From Rhizomys pruinosus (lineage: Eukaryota; Chordata; Mammalia; Rodentia; Spalacidae), in contig VZQC01006874.1 of assembly GCA_009823505.1 (NCBI GenBank), positions 1 through 64,000 on the forward strand: a stretch of 64,000 bases of DNA. The letters are read 5' to 3'. Below the pieces are notes generated by a model, which saw only the letters and a program-made list of their open reading frames with translations, ran no database searches and was not told where the DNA came from. Position 1 is the first letter of the stretch. Each line of letters starts with the position of its first letter. Positions 12,720 through 24,020 of this stretch are shown here, one piece after another. The position numbers were made by a program, and so were the translations under genes.

Positions 12720-13960
12720 AAGGGGGACTAGTAATAGATATGAAAACTTTGTCAAAAAACTTGCAAACCCAAATCTAAAACTAACTATGGGAAAGGATTT
12801 GTATGTTCCAACAGGCCCGGTATCACCAACTTAATGGCTGAGAAAGAAAATGCAGCTTTGCAGTGAGTAGGATGTACCAGAAGTGCCAGCAGAAGGATTG
12901 ACTCCTCTGGGCACTGAGGGGAAGAAATTGCCTCAGATTGCTGCAGACATCAGGCCCCTCTGTGGATCCTACTAGTAAACAACTTTTTTAATGATTCCTA
13001 ATGACGGCTTACCTTCTAGGTGCCGCAACGGTTTTAATACAAGAAACTTTCTTAACTCCCCCCCATAGAATAAGGAGAAATAAGATGATGATGAGTCGTT
13101 CTCCAGCTTGTAGATGGAGCCATGTGTTATAGAGGTTTCTCTTGTAAAATCAGTAAAACTGCCTTCTTTATTGACTATTGGACATAGAAACTGTGAAAAG
13201 GATTTATTCTTCTATTCAGAACAAAATAATCTAAAGTCTCCTTAAGCTATGCACTTAAACAAAATATATTAATACAGGAGCTCTGACATCAACAATGGAT
13301 TATTCTACCAAGGAGATGTTGGCCAGGGGATCCAAGCCCCCACAAATGGTAAAGGCTCTCTTGACTCCAAACTGGGATATCTGCAGAAGAGAGGCTAATG
13401 CCCTTGCTGTGAAACCTGAATATTAAAACATGGGAAAGATGTATGGGAGACCCACTTGCAAGTATACAGATGGTCTCTGGGATGCCAGAGAGTGTTACCA
13501 AGACCACTAAACCAATAAAGCAATATAGGTCTCCTTGAGTCAAGCAAAGACTCCTCCGCAGCACCAGCTACCACCTCATCTGCCTGGAAGTGTGTGCAGC
13601 AGTGGCAGCCATTGCTGTATACCCAATTTAATTGGCTATTAGCAATTCAAATCTTAAAACTAACTTACGGGAAAAAGATTTGTATGTTCCAACGGTCAAA
13701 ATGTCACCAACTTAACGGCTGAGAAAGAAAAGATACAGCTTTGCATTGTGTGGATGCACCAGGAAATCCAGCGAAAGGTTGGCCGTCTGACATAAAAGGA
13801 AGAAAAGCCTCAGATTGCTACAGACATCAAACCCCTGTGTGGATCCTACTTGTAACAACTATTTATAATGGATCCTAATGAACACTTACCTTTTAGGTCC
13901 ACAAAGTTTTAATATGAGAGACTTTCTTACCTCATTATCATTCTTAACGAGTGGATTTTA
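12720..13960. repeat. Further copies of the same repeat family, including an inverted segment
   Basis: A block at about 12765-13060 ('gatttgtatgttccaacagg', 'tgctgcagacatcaggcccc') is repeated directly at about 13650-13930. Between them, 13240-13640 is the reverse complement of the 'ctccttggcagaataatcca' to 'ctgccactgctgcac' part of the 8.7-12.6 kb units. The block is therefore a nested or rearranged cluster. Confidence 0.65.
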
Positions 13961-15984
13961 AGCAAAACAAAAAAGAAGTAAGCAAACAGCCACAAACAAA
14001 TCAACCATCCTACCACCACACCACCAACACCTCCTGACTCTGATGAAGCCTTTGGATCTAAAGGAACACAGAGAAATGTATTAAAGAGATTCAGCCAGGA
14101 ACATAGAATGTGGGCTACTAGAAAATTGCCCTTTTTTCAATAAAAATTGCAAAGGTGGGGGAAAAAGCTTAAAAGGTACAGGATACACAATTACAACGTG
14201 TTTAAAGATCTTGCTTACTAGACATGTTAAAACATATTGATGTTAAGGCAATTGGGGAACTACAAGTAATAATGGCATGTAATGATTTGCATTCAGTAGT
14301 ATTAATATTTTAAAGAAAGGATAATATTGTGGTGTTTGTTTGTTTGTTTGCTTGTAGCTGGTCTGGAACGCACTATATAGAAGAGGCTGGCTTGATCTCA
14401 CAGAAATCTGCCTGCCTCTGTCTCCTGAGCACTGGGATTAAAAACACAGCCTTGTGGTCATTTTGGGAAGTATTCTCTTTCACAGATATTTGTGAAATAT
14501 TTATGAGTGAAAACACAAAATGTCTGAGATTTTCTTCAGAATTATGTGGAAGGCAGTGGGCAAAATAGATGGGAATTTAGATGGCCTGAAATGGCTAGGA
14601 GTTGGTAATTTTTTTTAAACTAGTGATGGATGCAACCTGCATTTATTATATTTTGTTATGTATTTATTTGAACCTGTCCAAATTGAAAGGTAAGGAGCTG
14701 AACAAAGTGAGGTTTGGGGGAGAAGCATATCCCTGGACCTTGTCACAGCAACCCCTCCTCCATCAGCGAATAGAAAGTACATAAATCATACCAGTCCAAG
14801 TCAGTATTTAATGCATAATTTACAAGGTTCTTCATTTTGTTTTGTGGGAGGCATAGGGAAACTATGTTTATTCCATCTTCTTGAAAGTGAAACTGAACAG
14901 TGTATTTTGAAGGAAGAAAGTTTATGGTTTTAGTATGATGCTTTCTGGTGTTTGCTGGAATTCACAGTGGAAAGACTCTAGGGAGAGAGCTCCCTGATAA
15001 GTTTCCCTGGACATAGGAGTCACATCAGATCTCAGGTAGAGAGCTTCTTCTCTTGGAAGCTGATTCCTACGCCTTAGTCTCTGAAGCCTTCTGAGAAGCA
15101 CTGTCTCTGTCCCCTGCTGCATTGGAAGCCCTTACTTGCATTTAATTCGTCAATCATGAGCATTGCTGGTCCACTGATGTGATCTCATTGCAGATACTGT
15201 GTCTTACATCTGCCATGCTGCCTATCTTCCTGAAGGCTGATGTTCTCTGGGGTTCACTTACTTGTTCTCAACAATTCCTGCTCCAAATAGTTTTTTTCAG
15301 GCGAATTCATCCATTTTTGTGGTTTTAATCAGAATGGCTCCAAATTAATATTTCAAGCTGCTTCCTAAAAATTTATTCATGAAAATTTGATAACAATATG
15401 AAGAACATTGCTTAAAATGGGTGCACTTGCTTTCCGCATTAGTTCACAACAAATACAGTAGCTTAGGCAATACAAACTAGCATGCAGTTCTATAGATCAG
15501 ATGTTGCATTACACATCTCTAAATGGGAAAAGTTCACGTACAAATGCTACCACAAGGCATGTAGGACATTCTACAACAGGAACTTGGAACCACAGAGGAG
15601 GAAAACAAGAAGTATTCATGGACTGGGTCTGTCAGAGAAGGAGCCTTCTGGGTGCTGGGGGGAAGAGAGCTGGGAACTCTGCAGTAGGGTTCTAAAGAGC
15701 AGATGAGGGTTTTGAAGAAGATGGAAAGCTCAGTGTAGGCAGAGAGATACCAGGAAGCAAAGCCAGTTGTTGGAATCAAGGCGAGAAAGAGTGTTTACAC
15801 ACAAAGAGCATTGGGTCAGAAAAACTAGCCAAATGGCAAAACCAAACAGAAAGCACTCATAAAACCGAACCATCACTGGTTTTTGACTCTTTCTCCCAGG
15901 AGCTAGAACAAGTTCTGGACCTATCCTGTCCCTCATTGAGACTTCTGATTCACTGGGGTTGACCAGTATCTTCTTAGATAGTCT
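13961..15984. other. Flanking DNA
   Basis: A partial B1 at 14336-14450 is the only feature recognised. Short open frames here have no protein character. Confidence 0.5.
14336..14450 (-). mobile_element. B1 SINE, partial, with (TTTG)n
   Basis: A reverse B1 ('ggcttgatctcacagaaatc', 'gcctctgtctcctgagcact', 'gggattaaa') lies next to TTTG repeats. Confidence 0.7.
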
Positions 15985-16300
15985 CAGTCCCTGATGTGGT
16001 TTGAGTGTGAAATGTCCCCCATATACTTTTGTGTTTGAATATGTGGTCACAAGCTGATACTGTTATTTGGGGACACTGTGAACTTTTAAGAGGTGGGGCT
16101 TAGCTGGAGGAGGAAGTGGTTGCTGGGGACTGGGTGGTGTGGGTTTTAGTCACCCTGGTTTCTGCCTCAGGTCTCTGCTTCCTAGTCTGCTGCTGATGGG
16201 GAAGGAAGGCTGGACCTACTGGTGCGGACGGGGCTGTTCCCGCCAGTATGCATGCTGCCATGCCTTTCCTGGCATGAAACTTTCCTTCCCTAACGTTTTT
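15985..16300. repeat. Old interspersed repeat, possibly LTR-derived
   Basis: 'gatgtggtttgagtgtgaaa', 'ttaagaggtggggcttagct' and 'tgctgccatgcctttcctgg' look like a dispersed mammalian or rodent repeat of MaLR flavour. I am not certain of the family. Confidence 0.4.
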
Positions 16301-16604
16301 CTGTCAAGCGTGTTTTTTTCCCAGAAAAAGAAAAAAAAAAAAAAAGGTATTAACACATGTTCCAGTACCGTGTCCTGTCAGTCCCTCAGCATGCTTGGAC
16401 ATGTGTGAGCCCTGTCCAGCATCTTGGTTCCCAGATCTTGCTGTGATGTTGGCCATCCTGGCTCTTAACACCCCCCAACCTATTCAGCTTCTCATCATCA
16501 CTTCCACAGCTATGACTCCTTCACTTTAGGGAATGAGGCTAACTTTGAACCCACAGGTCACAGCAACTGCACTCCTCACTTGTAATCCTGGAGAGACGGG
16601 AATC

Positions 16605-16658
16605 AACCTTACTATCCTGATTGGAGTAATTAACCTTACTATCCTGATTGGAGTAATT
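16605..16658 (+). repeat. 27-bp perfect tandem duplication
   Basis: The unit beginning AACCTTACTATCCTGATTGG occurs twice with no mismatch at 16605-16631 and 16632-16658, so it is a recent duplication. Confidence 0.92.
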
Positions 16659-16743
16659 GAACAGTTCCAGCGAACTCTTTCTCTGTTTTGTCTTCTAACA
16701 GTTTCAGAATTTCAGGTTTTACATTTAGGGTCTTTGATCCACT

Positions 16744-16771
16744 GAGGTGTGTGCGTGCTCGCGCGCGCGCG

Positions 16772-16810
<39 letters not shown>
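16744..16810 (+). repeat. Alternating purine-pyrimidine tract, (GC)n then (GT)n
   Basis: A GTGTGCG and GCGCGCGCGC segment passes into an uninterrupted (GT)n of about 35 bases. The composition is typical of Z-DNA-prone microsatellites. Confidence 0.92.
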
Positions 16811-16811
<1 letters not shown>

Positions 16812-16947
16812 TTACAGAGTGAAAGGTAGGGATCTAGTTTCACTCTGTTTTTTATGAGCGTAACCATGGTTCTTCAGTTTACATATTCCACAGTGAGTTA
16901 GATGAACTTTCCAGTAGTGAGTGAAAGCCTCATTAGAAGAGGCTCTA

Positions 16948-17087
16948 GCTGGGTGTGGTGGCGCACGCCTTTAATCCCAGCACTTGGGAGCCAGAGGCAG
17001 GCAGATCTTTGTGAGTTCAAGCCCGGCCTGGTCTACAGAGTGAGTTCCAGGACAGCTGGGGCTACAGGGAGACGCTGTCTCAAAACG
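16948..17087 (+). mobile_element. B1 SINE
   Basis: Full-length forward B1 ('gctgggtgtggtggcgcacg' to 'gctgtctcaaaac') with a very short A tail. Confidence 0.93.
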
Positions 17088-17093
17088 ACCAAC

Positions 17094-17119
17094 GAAATTT
17101 CTCATCAAGTATTTGGTTA
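17094..17119 (+). repeat. 26-bp direct repeat, left copy
   Basis: GAAATTTCTCATCAAGTATT plus six bases here is repeated at 18667-18692 with one mismatch. The pair encloses about 1.55 kb and abuts the B1 on the left and the inverted dispersed repeat on the right. Confidence 0.85.
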
Positions 17120-18249
17120 TACTTAGACTCAGGCCAAATGTTTGATACCCCTCCCTCCTTTATTTACCAGCTTTCAAAATCATGAGGTGGTTCCCTAATA
17201 TCTAACAATTAAGGTGTTTTTTAAGCAACATTATTAATTCATGGACTTAAACTTATTAGACATGTTTGATCTAGTATAGCTATAATTCTCACTGAGGCTT
17301 AAATCAATTTGCCCAAGAAGAGAGTTTCAATGCCAGCTTAAGGTTTCACCTCCCCGAAACCCCTCTGGGGGCCTTCGGGAGTAGAATGCCTTTGTGACTC
17401 GTCCACTTTAGTTACACTTTCCAGGAGTCCAGAAGCTGGGGCCCCAGGTCTGATTACTGGAGCATCTGTGGCAAAGGAACAAGGAGTGAGAGGGGGTGGA
17501 TTCCCTGCCCCCCAGCTTCAGCCAGACAGGGATGGGGAAGGGCGCTGGCGTGGACCTCCTGAAGTGACGCTAGTGCCTGCGGGATCTGTGGTTGTGGTTG
17601 GCAACCAGATGCTTTGGATGGAAAGAAAACTCCCAAATCTTGGCTTCCTGGAAGTGATAGGAACTTGGCCTGCGACTTGACAGGGGAGGCCCTCGGCAGT
17701 ACCAACCACAGTTCACAGACGGAAATCCAGAATCAGACCTGCACTCCTGGCTTCTTTGTAGTTTCAGGTTTTAGAAGCTCACCTTTTACAGAGGCAGTTA
17801 CTTGGTTTATTTTCTTCAGCCAACACTCATCTGTTTTCATTATGCTTGGGGAGCAGTCTTTCTCCTGTTTCCATATTCCTTAAGGTACAGGGTAGCTTGC
17901 TGTGAACTCCATGAACCACTGTATTGGAAATTGTCAAGACAGAGTGTGCAGGTCCTAAGACCTGAGTTACTGGCCTCAGTGATTCTAATCAGATGCAAGC
18001 ACACACCCGGAAGTCCAGAGTAGGTCCCTTTGCTGCCATAATTTTAAGACTTGGGCTGCTGCTTCTGGCAAATGGCCTGGAGTTCTCGGATATGGTGCCT
18101 ATGCCACTTCCTGTCCCTAGCAACCTGACCAAGTGGACACCCACGCTGTGTCCCATCTCTGCAGTAGGCAGGTGACTACAATGGCTTTTATTATTCATAT
18201 CCTTCATCACGTCTCTATTTTACACCTGTGCAGTAAAGTTCCACAATCT
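17120..18249. other. Unassigned DNA between the 26-bp direct repeats
   Basis: Unique-looking sequence, GC-richer at 17350-17700, without recognised coding or mobile elements. Confidence 0.45.
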
Positions 18250-18660
18250 GAGGGTTTAGGGTGTCTTAACAAAAAGTTGAGCTGCGATTCTTGGCACTGC
18301 ATCTGGTAAGTCTGAAGTGTTGGATTGTTCCTCACCAATGCCTGCAACACATACATCCCTGGTTTCTTGGCATTCCTCTAGATCCATCAGCAAGTCTGAG
18401 GTGTTGAACTTTTCTTCCCAATGCATACATACCCCTAGTACACCTCCACTCATCAAGATCACTTCTCTGAATCTGTGTGGGTTTGGGCAGAACTGCTTGC
18501 AAATTGGTTTTACATGAAGGATGCTTGTACTCATAAATTATTACTTATTGTTAAAAAATGAAAAAAAAAGAAGTAAAAAAAAAGAATGATAATGAAATCC
18601 CATCTCTTATTGCACTAACAGGAAAGCTTTTATTTTTATTTTTTTTTCAGGGAATATTTT
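18250..18660 (-). repeat. Inverted dispersed copy of the 8.8-kb-region repeat family
   Basis: Read on the minus strand, 18660-18480 matches the beginning of the tandem units at 8690-8860 (a poly-T tract, 'taataatttatgagtacaag', 'catccttcatgtaaaaccaa'). Within it a segment around 'gtctgaggtgttgaactttt' is duplicated about 90 bases away ('gtctgaagtgttggattgtt'). Confidence 0.7.
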
Positions 18661-18998
18661 ATAAAGGAAATTTCTCATCAAGTATTTAGTTAAGAGAAAT
18701 CTGAAGCAGATTCTCTTATCTCTCTAGTTGCTCCCATCCTCAAGGATACATGTTGTCAACATCCTCCTTGGAGAGCCTTTGCTGTTTACTCTCCCTTAAG
18801 CTACTTCAGTGTTGAACTTTGTATATTGTATTATGGTGACATGCGTCTAAGTTCTATAGCACTAGAGAATTTGTGTTCTCCTTAAGGGTTTGTGACTACT
18901 GCAATAGTTACAGCTACTTGGACATAACAGTAGTAAGCAGGTCAATGTCACTAAGTAGGGGGCCCATTAACAGGCCATTGTCTATAAAATGATTTAAT

Positions 18999-19261
18999 GG
19001 GGCTGGAAAGATAGCCTAATGGTTAAGAGCGCCGACTGCTCTTGCAGAGGACCTGGGTTCAATCCCCAGCACCCACATGGTGGCTTAAAAACTGTCTGTA
19101 AAACACAATTCCAGGAGAACTCCAGTTCCAGGGGAACTCCAGAGACCCTCTTCTGACCTCCGAGGCATTGCATGACACGGATGCACAAACCTACATGCAG
19201 ACAGTACATTCATACACATAAATAAATAAAAATTTAAAAAATTTTTTTAAAAATAAAAAAA
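18999..19261 (+). mobile_element. B2 SINE with target-site duplication
   Basis: A full-length forward B2 with a long AAATAAA-rich tail. ATAAAATGATTTAATG flanks it at 18984-18999 and 19262-19277, identical on both sides, so it is a fairly young insertion. Confidence 0.93.
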
Positions 19262-19949
19262 ATAAAATGATTTAATGAAGTATTTCAAATCAATGAGGAA
19301 ATTGAATAATGAGTAAGAGGTAATGGCATAATCAGATCTTTGGAGAGGACGTAAATGCATATTCTTTTTTTATTATTCTTATTTAATTTTTTTATTTTAT
19401 ATTATTCCAAAATATGCATATATACACTGCACACATAAATCAAAATTATAAATTCTGAAAATAAACTGTAAGTTGATTCCTAAACACATTTAGAGATTCA
19501 CATTTTAACAGTAAAGTTGCATGCAGGTAAAAAGATGTGTAATTTTACATTCTTTTTTTTTAGAATATGAAATACATATCTTCCATCCATATATGGTAAT
19601 TACAATGTGTGAATATAAGTGGTAGGACAATTCTAGAGCCCATTAAGAGATCCACATTGGAATATCACAGTTGCTTTCAGATACAATGAAGTAAATGCAT
19701 ATTCTAAGGTAAGTTCTAGAAAGATTCCTGTGGTTTTAAATTATGTGCACAAATTATTTTATAGTCTTTTTTTAAATGTGGAGTTTAATTAAACTCTCCT
19801 TGAATGCAAGCTTGACTTAGTGACTCATTTTTAAAAAGTACCAAAAGGCAACAATTAAATGTATACCTTCAGAGACTAGGCTGTAAAAAGCACTGAGGAT
19901 TTTCCCTTTGCTTTTAAAAAAACCCAAAAAAACAAAAAAAAAACACAAC

Positions 19950-20062
19950 TATTTTTTTGTTTGAGACTGTGGCTCCCTATAGCTCCAGCTGACCTGGACC
20001 TTGCTATGTAGACCAAGCTGGCCTCTGCCTCCCAAGTGCTGGGATCAGGCGTGTGCCAGCCT
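19950..20062 (-). mobile_element. B1 SINE, partial
   Basis: A reverse B1 ('gagactgtggctccctatag', 'gacctggaccttgctatgta', 'cctcccaagtgctgggat') with an internal deletion. Confidence 0.8.
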
Positions 20063-20477
20063 CCTTTGCTTTTTTCTTGCATCACTTGTTAGCATTCCTT
20101 GAGGACTCTCAAATAGGCCTGAGGGGCCCAAACTTCAGGGATCTGAGGTCTCTCAGAAGTCCTGTGTGAGCTTGTTCTAAAGGAAATCCAACTTCAACTG
20201 GGACATTTCTTCAAATGAATTTCATGAGATACCTTGAGTCAGAACCACTCAGCAAAGGGGAGTAGAATGAAAATTATCACAGCGCATTGTAGACTTGTTT
20301 GAAAAATATCATAAAACGACTGTAAAACATGAAATGCTTTCAAGTTCCTGACTCAAAGAAACCTTTTGTGTTTTATGTTTGCATATTTCATGAATGGCTT
20401 GTTTATATATAAAAACAAGTTATAACTCATTCAAAGAGCAAAGAACAATGTTTTTTTAAAAAATTAATAAAACAGAT

Positions 20478-20703
20478 GGGGCTGGAGAGATAGTTCAGTG
20501 GTTAAGAGCACCAACTGCTCTTGCAGAGGACCTGGGTTCGATTCCCAGCCCCCACATGGTGGCTAAGATCCATCTTTAACTCCATCCAGTTCCAGGGGAA
20601 TCTGACACCCTCTTCTGACCTCCACAGCATTGCACCTATTTACATGCAGACAGTACACTCATTCACATAAAATAATAAATAAATAAATTTAAATAAATAA
20701 AAT
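20478..20703 (+). mobile_element. B2 SINE
   Basis: Forward full-length copy: 'ggggctggagagatagttca', B-box 'gggttcgattccc', and a tail of AAATAAAT repeats. Confidence 0.93.
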
Positions 20704-21029
20704 AGAAATGGAGTTTGGAAAGGAAGGGGTTTTTAAACTTTATACAAAGATTCCCATGTCATTTGAATTTGGGTTTCAGCAGCTCATGCAACTAATGAGG
20801 CCACAATTGATCATAGTGTTGGATGATGCCAACTCAAATGTCCTCCTAATACCTCTTTTCTTATTTTTGAGGCCCCAGCTATGGAAGGACTATTGGTGTC
20901 CACCAAACATCCACAGTTCCTCCCACTGGCAGACAGAATGGGTCTATATGACTTGCTCTAGCCAAAGAGAAAAGGGTATAACTTAGGCAATTGTGGGCCT
21001 GACCCATAAGATAATGCCTTGAGGCAGGA

Positions 21030-21206
21030 AAGGCTGGAGATAAGGCTCAGTAATTAAGAGAACTTACTGGTCTAAATAAGTAAGCACCCACATTGAGTGT
21101 TCCAGGGGTTCTATCTAATACCCTCTTTTAGCCTCCATGGCCACCTGCACACACCTGGTATGGATGCACACAGGCAGGCACACAGACATATACACAAACA
21201 TTTTTT
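21030..21206 (+). mobile_element. B3/B2 SINE, old
   Basis: 'ggctggagataaggctcagt' head, '..taccctcttttagcctcca', then a CACACA-rich end. Diverged. Confidence 0.7.
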
Positions 21207-21431
21207 AATTTAAAATTTTTACTGTGGAACTTTCTAGCCTTCTCTTCCTCTGCAATGGTAACCCCAGATACTTTAGCTGCAAAATAAAGGAGAGGCTTAT
21301 ATAAGAAAACAATAAATCTTGAGTTAGGCCACTGAAATGGAGGGGTTAGTTGTTACTTCAGCTTAGTCTGACCCATTCTGACCCACCTCCTGACTAGAGG
21401 TGTCCACATAGTTGTCCCATTCAGTTTAATT

Positions 21432-21545
21432 GTCTGTCTGTCTATCTGTCTGTCTGTCTCTGCATATGCGTGTGTATTATAAATTAAACCCAGAGTCTTG
21501 TGCATGCAAAGCAAGCTCTGCTACAGAGCTACATACCACCCGGTC
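21432..21545 (-). mobile_element. (TCTG)n and reverse ID-like SINE
   Basis: A TCTG tetranucleotide run (21432-21461) precedes 'cagagtcttgtgcatgcaaa' and 'gagctacataccacc', the reverse of an ID/tRNA-derived head. Confidence 0.6.
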
Positions 21546-21819
21546 AGTTAGAATGCCTTATACAAACAGTTTACTTTAGGATCTTGGTACTCACCTTGAA
21601 GCCCCAGATAAATATCTGAGTTTTGCCTGCAATATTCCCTAGCCCAACCAAGAGCAGGCCATTATATTTCACAAGACTTCATTCACTCTTAGGAAAATAG
21701 TCTACCACTGGCTGCTCTGAATGCCTACAGACACTTAAAGAAGACGAGCTCTCCCTCACTACACAGTAATCAGTTGCCAATAGTTTCTCAGCTATAGTTG
21801 GGGCCTGCTGCCCATTTCC

Positions 21820-22968
21820 CAAAGACATCAAATGCTGGCAAGGATGTAGAGAAGGGGACTGCTTATTCACTGCTGGTGGGATTGCAAACTCATGCAACCA
21901 CTATGGAGATCAGTGTGGAGAACTCTTATAAAAGCTAAAAATGAATCAACCATATGATCCAGTTATATTACCCCTTGATGTGGGAAGATTCAGCTTGAAT
22001 TGCAGGTTAGTTCTCAGCTAGAATGCCTCAGGGCACCATGTGGGTAAGTGTCAAGGGATTTCTCTGACCACACCCCAAGGAGGAGCAAACAATGTGGCCT
22101 AGGTGCATGATGTTGGGTGGGGCAATGGTGTGCAGTGGCTTGGAGTTAGGGGGCCTATGATTGATCCTGGGAACTGACGTCATTTGGTTTATAAAAGCAG
22201 GCTGTAGCAAGGAATAAATCTGAATTTCCTAGTAACATCATCACAAAATTCCCAGTGTCATTTTTATTAATTATTGCACACATACAGGCCAAGGTTTTCA
22301 TTTGGGTGGCCAGTGGGTTGGAAAGAGGTCCCCATGCAGACCACGAATCTGGGTAGCTGGTGTTGTGAGTGGACATAGGCTGAAAATAGGTCTACAGCCA
22401 TCAGCCTGGAAATTCCTGTCCAGGGTTCAGCAGTCTCTGGGCAGGTGGGAAGTCATGGCCAAGAGTGGAACACATGTCTCGTGGGTCCAGGCTAAGGGCC
22501 TGAGTTGGAAGTACCACCCAGGCCGGGCTACAGGAAGTAGCTGGCTGGTCTCTGCGCTGAGAGGCCAGCTCCCTATAGCAGTTGCTGGCAGGTGTTGTGT
22601 CCCCCTCCCCTTAGCAGGGCTGCGTGGTCCCTGTTTGGCACAAAAAGAAAGCTTCCTACACCTTAACATATACCGGAAGGACTCATCCAATTGTAGAGAT
22701 ACTTGTACATCTGGTTTTTGTTGCTCTTTTCATAATTGCTAAGGCATGGAAGCAACCTGAATGTCCCTCAGCTGACAAATAGATAATGAAAATGTGGTAC
22801 ATTTACACAGTGGATTTCTGCTCAGAGGTAAGCAAAGATGAAATCATGAAAATTGCAGGTAAATGGATGACTAGAAACTGTTAAACTAAGTCAAGTAACA
22901 CAGACTCGGAAAAACAAGCAACCTATGTTCTCCCTCATTTGTGGATCTTAGCACCAAATCCTTATATG
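21820..22968 (+). repeat. L1 3' fragment split by a solo LTR
   Basis: The parts at about 21820-21978 and 22667-22968 join into a 3' L1 segment: the 'gctggcaaggatgtagagaa' region, then '..ctgaatgtccctcagctgac' and 'gaaatcatgaaaattgcag'. The left limit is uncertain and the copy is diverged. Confidence 0.75.
21979..22660 (+). mobile_element. Solo LTR (ERVK-like) inserted in an old L1
   Basis: The segment begins TGTGGGAAG and ends CTTCCTACA, terminal inverted repeats with one mismatch. It is flanked by CCTTGA (21973-21978) and CCTTAA (22661-22666), a 6-bp target-site duplication with one change. Inside are a TATA-like TTTATAAAAG (22188-22197) and an AATAAA (22213-22218). L1 3' sequence continues without loss on both sides. 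Six-base duplications are typical of class II (ERVK) elements. Confidence 0.82.
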
Positions 22969-23025
22969 TGAGTATATATTCTGATATAACTGCAGCAGCC
23001 AGGAAAATGGAAAGGAACAACATTC

Positions 23026-23200
23026 CCTTTGAGACAGGGTCTCTCATTGAACCAAAGGTCACCAGCAAGTTCCAGGGATCCACCTATTCTGCAACCCTGG
23101 TGCTCAGATTACAGATGCATGTCACCATACCTGGCTTTTTATGTGGTTACTCAAATTCAAACTCAGGTCCTTGTGCTTGTGCAGCAACCAAGTTTGTGAG
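23026..23200 (-). mobile_element. B4/RSINE1-type SINE
   Basis: 'gagacagggtctctcattga', 'cagggatccacctattctgc', 'cagattacagatgcatgtca' and 'caggtccttgtgcttgtgca' follow the order of a reverse B4/RSINE1 composite. Confidence 0.7.
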
Positions 23201-23316
23201 ATGTTATCATGGCAACCAGGCAAACTAATATACATGAATGTGCAATAATTATTTCTGCACTGTGGACTTTTAGGATTTTACTTTAAAAATATTACAACAA
23301 ACAATTTGTTGCCTCT

Positions 23317-23317
<1 letters not shown>

Positions 23318-23354
<37 letters not shown>

Positions 23355-23380
23355 GCACACACACACACACTCACACACAC
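23318..23380 (+). repeat. (TC)n(CA)n microsatellite
   Basis: About 34 bases of TC repeats followed by CA-rich repeats. Confidence 0.9.
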
Positions 23381-23399
23381 TCTTTCACTCTGTCATTCT

Positions 23400-23765
23400 G
23401 TGCATGTTAGCTTTCTGTTGGCCTGACAAATACCTAAGATAAAACCAAATTAAAGGAATCATTTGATTTGGCTGGCAGTCTCAGGCTGTGGGTGGGAGTC
23501 ACTTGGCCCTATCGCTTTGGGCCTGTGGCACCAAGGTACATCATAGCAGAAGCATGTCATGTAAGAAGAAAGCACTATCTCAAGTCTGCCAGGAGGCAAA
23601 GAGAGACGGGAAGGGCTTGGACTCTTGATAGTCACTTGCACAGCACATCCTCAATGACCTAGCTTCCTCCACTAGGTTCCATCACCTCTTAATCATAGGC
23701 TGGTGATCAGGCATCCATCACATGAACCTCTAAAGGATCCAAATTATAGCACTCTGACTGTATCA
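23400..23765. repeat. Old interspersed repeat, family uncertain
   Basis: The text 'atttgatttggctggcagtc', 'atcatagcagaagcatgtca' and 'cctcaatgacctagcttcct' resembles a common mammalian MaLR-internal-like or rodent repeat. I cannot assign the family from memory. Confidence 0.4.
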
Positions 23766-23935
23766 CATGGTGAGTTTCTAGCAGAGTTGCTGTGGCTAAG
23801 ACTATGTGTATGTAAATCTGTACCAGGTCTTTCCAGAGTTTTTTTTCAAAGCAGAGGCTTATTATTTTGGGGAGAACTTCACTGTTTCAGTCTGTTTTTT
23901 TCTGAGTTATTTTGTTGTTGTTGTTCTCTCCAACT

Positions 23936-24020
23936 TGTATTACACACAGATATATATGTGTATGTATGTACATATACATACATATGTATATATACATATG
24001 TATGTATATACACACATATT
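23936..24020 (+). repeat. TATG/TACA-rich microsatellite, partly palindromic
   Basis: Alternating TATGTA and TACATA blocks can fold back on themselves. Confidence 0.85.

Noticed and set aside
22302..22742. 146-codon open frame
   Set aside because: It lies within the solo LTR and runs on into L1 sequence, so it is not a gene.
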